Assembly: GCA_017446125.1 (NCBI GenBank)
Contig: JAFSRL010000218.1
Coordinates: 1-26,836, forward strand
Direction of reading: 5' to 3'
DNA from: Lachnospiraceae bacterium
GTDB taxonomy: Bacteria > Bacillota > Clostridia > Lachnospirales > Lachnospiraceae
Length of the DNA stretch: 26,836 bases
Part shown: positions 24,208-26,836 of the stretch, in pieces
Numbering within the stretch: position 1 is the stretch's first letter
Layout of the letters: the number at the start of each line of letters is the position of its first letter
Position numbers and translations under genes: made by a program
The notes under the pieces: model-generated
Databases searched by the model: none
Told to the model about the DNA's origin: nothing
What the model saw: only the letters and a program-made list of their open reading frames with translations

Positions 24208-25936
24208 AGGTCACCTCCGCCGCTTCATGAAGCTGCCGCTTTTCTTCATACATTCTGTCGTCCGCAAGCTGGTAGATTTCCTCCACGCTCGTTCCCAAAA
24301 GCTCGCTCTTGTGCGCGTAGCCGCAGGCCGCGTCATATTGAAACACTCTCTCTGTCTTGTTATAGCGCTCCTCTATCCGGTGCATCTGCTCTATTTTCTG
24401 CGCACAGACACTCTTCGGCGTGTCCCGCATAATCACGATGAATTCATCACCGCCCATGCGTCCGATCAGGTCGCTGCCGCGGAAGCATTCCCTCAGGATA
24501 TTGGCGAAGCCTTTCAGCAGCCGGTCGCCCTCCACGTGACCGTAGGTGTCGTTGACGCGCTTTAGGTTGTTGATGTCAAAGGACAGGATGCTGTAATCCG
24601 CCTTTTGTTCTTCGATCTCCTGCATCTGCTGTTCGCAGCGTGTCCGGTTTGCAAGCCCCGTCAGCGGATCCGTATAAACAATCCCGGACAGTTCTTCATT
24701 CAGGCGCAGCTCATTGGCGTGCTCCACCATGTAGAAGAAGTAGTTTTGCAAAAGACAGCCGGAAAAAATCATCACCCCGATAATGGTCAAATCGATTCCG
24801 GCCTCCGTAACGGGGACAATGGACCGGGCGCTCTTCATGTTGTAAATAAACGTGTCCGCCATGCCGCCCAGAATGATCGCCAGCACACCCAAAAACAGAA
24901 TGCGGTCCGCACGGCGCATAAAAATCCTGTCTGTGAAGCGGTTCCTGCCGTGTCTTCCATGGTGATGTCTGTTTGCGGAAATATCGATCCACAATAAAAC
25001 CAGTGCAAAAACGCCTTCAATCAACACCAGAATATGGAACAGCGGCAGCACCCGGCTTAAATACAGCACGTTGCTCCAGTGCAGAACAAACAGCACGAGC
25101 ATCAGCGTTATGTTGAATGCCGTGATTGCCGTCATGATTTTACGGATGAATCCCTCGCGGATGGTCGCCAAAAAGGCACTGATGGCGGCAGGCACCAGAT
25201 ACAGACTCATGTACTCCACCTCCACATTCACGGCGGGCGTATTGAACACATATCCCAGAACGCCGTGGTACGCAAGGATATACAGGCCAAAGAGAATCGT
25301 CATGAACGCGGAAATCATGATTCTGAGATCCCTTGAGAGCGCATTGAACAGGAAAACAGCCAGGATTAATAAAAACAATCCGTAGATCAGCAAAAAGCAG
25401 CCGTAAAAAATCGGGCGGAGATTTTCCGCGACCCACTGCCGGAAGATGTCCTGCCGGTTGCCCACATATACGGGATACATGCCGGTAAACGCATTCTCGG
25501 CATTTGTGCGCAGAAGCAGTGAGACTCTTTCGCCGCCGTACCCTTCCGGAAGTGGTATCTTGTGGATCTCGTTATAGATGATAAACTCCCTGCCGGGGTT
25601 TCCGTAGGAATAAATCCGCTTCTCTCCCAGAAAGACATCAAGTGATGCCCGGATGGTTCTGACCTCCATGCATGCGCCCGGTACCTCTTCCTGCGGCATG
25701 CGGTTGCTTAAGATGATAACGTCGCTTTTGTCCATCGCGCTCGTAATGCTTTCCGACAGCGGGACATTGGTTCTGACGCTTTCATTTGTGGTGACGGTCC
25801 AGTTCTCACTTATGGATGTCACGGGATACTTCGGTTCCGTGCGAAAAAAAAACATCTCCACGGGCAGGAGAGTCCACGCGCAAAGCAGTGACAGTAGAAT
25901 ATAAGCAAGCATACGTATTCTGCGAAAAGCTTTCAT
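24200..25936 (-). CDS. Membrane diguanylate cyclase, GGDEF (first of four, subtype 2)
   Basis: 578 aa. TM helix about 8-30; an extracytoplasmic domain (about 32-175) with RASLDVFLGEKRIYSYG and NAFTGMYPVYVGNRQD; seven TM helices (about 178-410); GGDEF domain (about 420-570). Motifs are DINNLKRVNDTYGHVEGD, GGDEF at 495-499 and ADDRMYEEK, with an RxxD I-site (RGSD, 486-489). It is the first gene of the operon. The -10 box of the only visible promoter ends 8 nt before the ATG, so the mRNA may be nearly leaderless; a later ATG at 25912 is possible but would shorten the N-terminal basic stretch and also lacks a ribosome-binding site. Confidence 0.92.
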   Translation of the reverse strand: MKAFRRIRMLAYILLSLLCAWTLLPVEMFFFRTEPKYPVTSISENWTVTTNESVRTNVPLSESITSAMDKSDVIILSNRMPQEEVPGACMEVRTIRASLDVFLGEKRIYSYGNPGREFIIYNEIHKIPLPEGYGGERVSLLLRTNAENAFTGMYPVYVGNRQDIFRQWVAENLRPIFYGCFLLIYGLFLLILAVFLFNALSRDLRIMISAFMTILFGLYILAYHGVLGYVFNTPAVNVEVEYMSLYLVPAAISAFLATIREGFIRKIMTAITAFNITLMLVLFVLHWSNVLYLSRVLPLFHILVLIEGVFALVLLWIDISANRHHHGRHGRNRFTDRIFMRRADRILFLGVLAIILGGMADTFIYNMKSARSIVPVTEAGIDLTIIGVMIFSGCLLQNYFFYMVEHANELRLNEELSGIVYTDPLTGLANRTRCEQQMQEIEEQKADYSILSFDINNLKRVNDTYGHVEGDRLLKGFANILRECFRGSDLIGRMGGDEFIVIMRDTPKSVCAQKIEQMHRIEERYNKTERVFQYDAACGYAHKSELLGTSVEEIYQLADDRMYEEKRQLHEAAEVTYE

Positions 25937-25944
25937 ACCTTATT

Positions 25945-25973
25945 ATTATAACACGTTCGGCCTGCCGCGTTAA
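25945..25973 (-). promoter_or_regulatory. Promoter of the GGDEF-PEGA operon
   Basis: TATAAT (25950-25945) is preceded by GTGT, forming an extended -10 like those of hpf and hpt; TTAACG (25973-25968), 17 nt upstream, is a weak -35. It lies back to back with the proS promoter. Confidence 0.55.
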
Positions 25974-25980
25974 ACCTTGC

Positions 25981-26009
25981 TTGACATACGTATCCAAAAC
26001 TCCTAAAAT
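25981..26009 (+). promoter_or_regulatory. Promoter of proS
   Basis: TTGACA (25981-25986), a 17-nt spacer and TAAAAT (26004-26009). The predicted start near 26016 gives a leader of about 43 nt, too short for a T-box riboswitch. Confidence 0.8.
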
Positions 26010-26058
26010 TCCATATATTCGGAATTAATATCAGAAACTCTGTAAAGGACGGATTATC

Positions 26059-26836
26059 ATGGCGGAAAAAGAGAAGAAATTGGTTGCGGAGATCACCTCG
26101 ATGGACGAGGATTTTGCGCAGTGGTTTACGGACACGGTCATCAAGGCGGATCTCATCAGTTATTCAAATATCAAGGGCTTTATGGTGTTAAAGCCCGCGG
26201 GGTACGCAATCTGGGAACAGATTCAGAATCACTTAGACGCCCGCTTCAAGGCGACGGGTGTTGAGAATGTTTACATGCCCTTGCTCATTCCGGAATCTCT
26301 TCTGCAAAAAGAAAAGGATCACGTCGAAGGCTTTGCGCCCGAGGTGGCGTGGGTGACACACGGCGGCAGCGAGGAGCTGACCGAGCGCTACTGCGTGCGT
26401 CCGACCTCGGAGACCCTCTTCTGCGATTTCTATAAGGACGATGTCAAGAGCTGGCGCGATTTGCCCAGGCTCTATAACCAGTGGTGCTCCGTGGTCCGCT
26501 GGGAAAAAGAGACGAGACCTTTTTTGCGCTCGCGCGAGTTTTTATGGCAGGAGGGCCACACGATTCACGCCACGGCGGAAGAAGCGGAGGAGCGCACCAA
26601 ACAGATGCTGCAGGTCTATGCGGATTTCTGCCGGGAGGACCTCGCGATCCCCACGATCAAGGGGCAGAAGACCGAGAAGGAAAAGTTTGCCGGCGCGGAG
26701 CACACCTACACGATCGAAGCGCTGATGCACGACGGGCGTGCCCTGCAGTCCGGTACCAGTCACAATTTCGGTGACGGCTTTGCGCGTGCGTTCGGGATGC
26801 AGTTTACGGACAAGGACAACACGCTGCACTATGTCC
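26059..26836 (+). CDS. proS: Prolyl-tRNA synthetase, archaeal/eukaryotic-type (partial, 3' end off window)
   Basis: About 259 residues are visible, beginning [20 protein letters not shown] after an AAAGGA ribosome-binding site. It is a class II synthetase charging tRNA-Pro. Recognisable are the [16 protein letters not shown] motif 1 region, [23 protein letters not shown], the motif 2 arginine and loop ([20 protein letters not shown]), and [15 protein letters not shown]. These fit the short archaeal-type enzyme, without the large editing insertion that interrupts the classical bacterial form after motif 2. This type is common in Clostridia. It is the only plus-strand gene in the window. Confidence 0.95.
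   Translation, partial: MAEKEKKLVAEITSMDEDFAQWFTDTVIKADLISYSNIKGFMVLKPAGYAIWEQIQNHLDARFKATGVENVYMPLLIPESLLQKEKDHVEGFAPEVAWVTHGGSEELTERYCVRPTSETLFCDFYKDDVKSWRDLPRLYNQWCSVVRWEKETRPFLRSREFLWQEGHTIHATAEEAEERTKQMLQVYADFCREDLAIPTIKGQKTEKEKFAGAEHTYTIEALMHDGRALQSGTSHNFGDGFARAFGMQFTDKDNTLHYV

Noticed and set aside
26016..26058. T-box leader of proS
   Set aside because: The predicted leader is about 43 nt with no terminator or specifier structure.

Overview
The window looks like chromosomal DNA of a fermentative, anaerobic Clostridia bacterium, probably Lachnospiraceae-like, with moderately high GC. The evidence is gene content: a thiolase-crotonase-3-hydroxybutyryl-CoA dehydrogenase operon, Firmicutes-type hup-rqcP-divIC-tilS-hpt-ftsH synteny, long-form HPF, SH3b-NlpC/P60 hydrolase, many GGDEF proteins and a short archaeal-type ProS. 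yabP, yabQ and spoIIE are absent from the divIC neighbourhood, which suggests a non-sporulating lineage. All genes but the last (proS) lie on the minus strand.

Layout. (1) 1-2081: a three-heme cytochrome c peroxidase followed by ResB (System II cytochrome c maturation, cut by the window edge). This is an unusual respiratory/peroxide-defence island for such an organism, and a Fur/PerR-like box lies on its promoter. (2) 2234-5280: thlA-crt-hbd, ending in a terminator. (3) 5384-7336: hpf and an SH3b-NlpC/P60 wall hydrolase; the hydrolase has a strong promoter and a perfect WalR-type box in its leader. (4) 7493-10057: trxB, greA and fba, with a large palindromic repeat between trxB and greA. (5) 10122-12212: a cytoplasmic GH13 glycosidase whose leader contains an intrinsic terminator. 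(6) 12418-17240: the ftsH, hpt, tilS, divIC, rqcP, hup housekeeping cluster. tilS is interrupted in frame twice by the same palindromic element seen beside greA. (7) 17433-25936: four consecutive membrane diguanylate cyclases (8 predicted TM, 7TMR-DISM-like, C-terminal GGDEF) and a secreted PEGA-domain protein, apparently one operon. (8) 26059-end: proS, partial, divergent from the GGDEF operon.

Three items stand out. The four-cyclase operon appears to have arisen by duplication of a two-gene unit: two alternating subtypes, identical 8-nt overlaps, identical 9-nt gaps, and RxxD I-sites only in the first pair. REP/MITE-like palindromes are translated inside the essential gene tilS. The c-type cytochrome island is out of place in a butyrate-type fermenter. 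No tRNA, rRNA, CRISPR array or transposase gene was seen, and no gene-free stretch exceeds about 205 bases.
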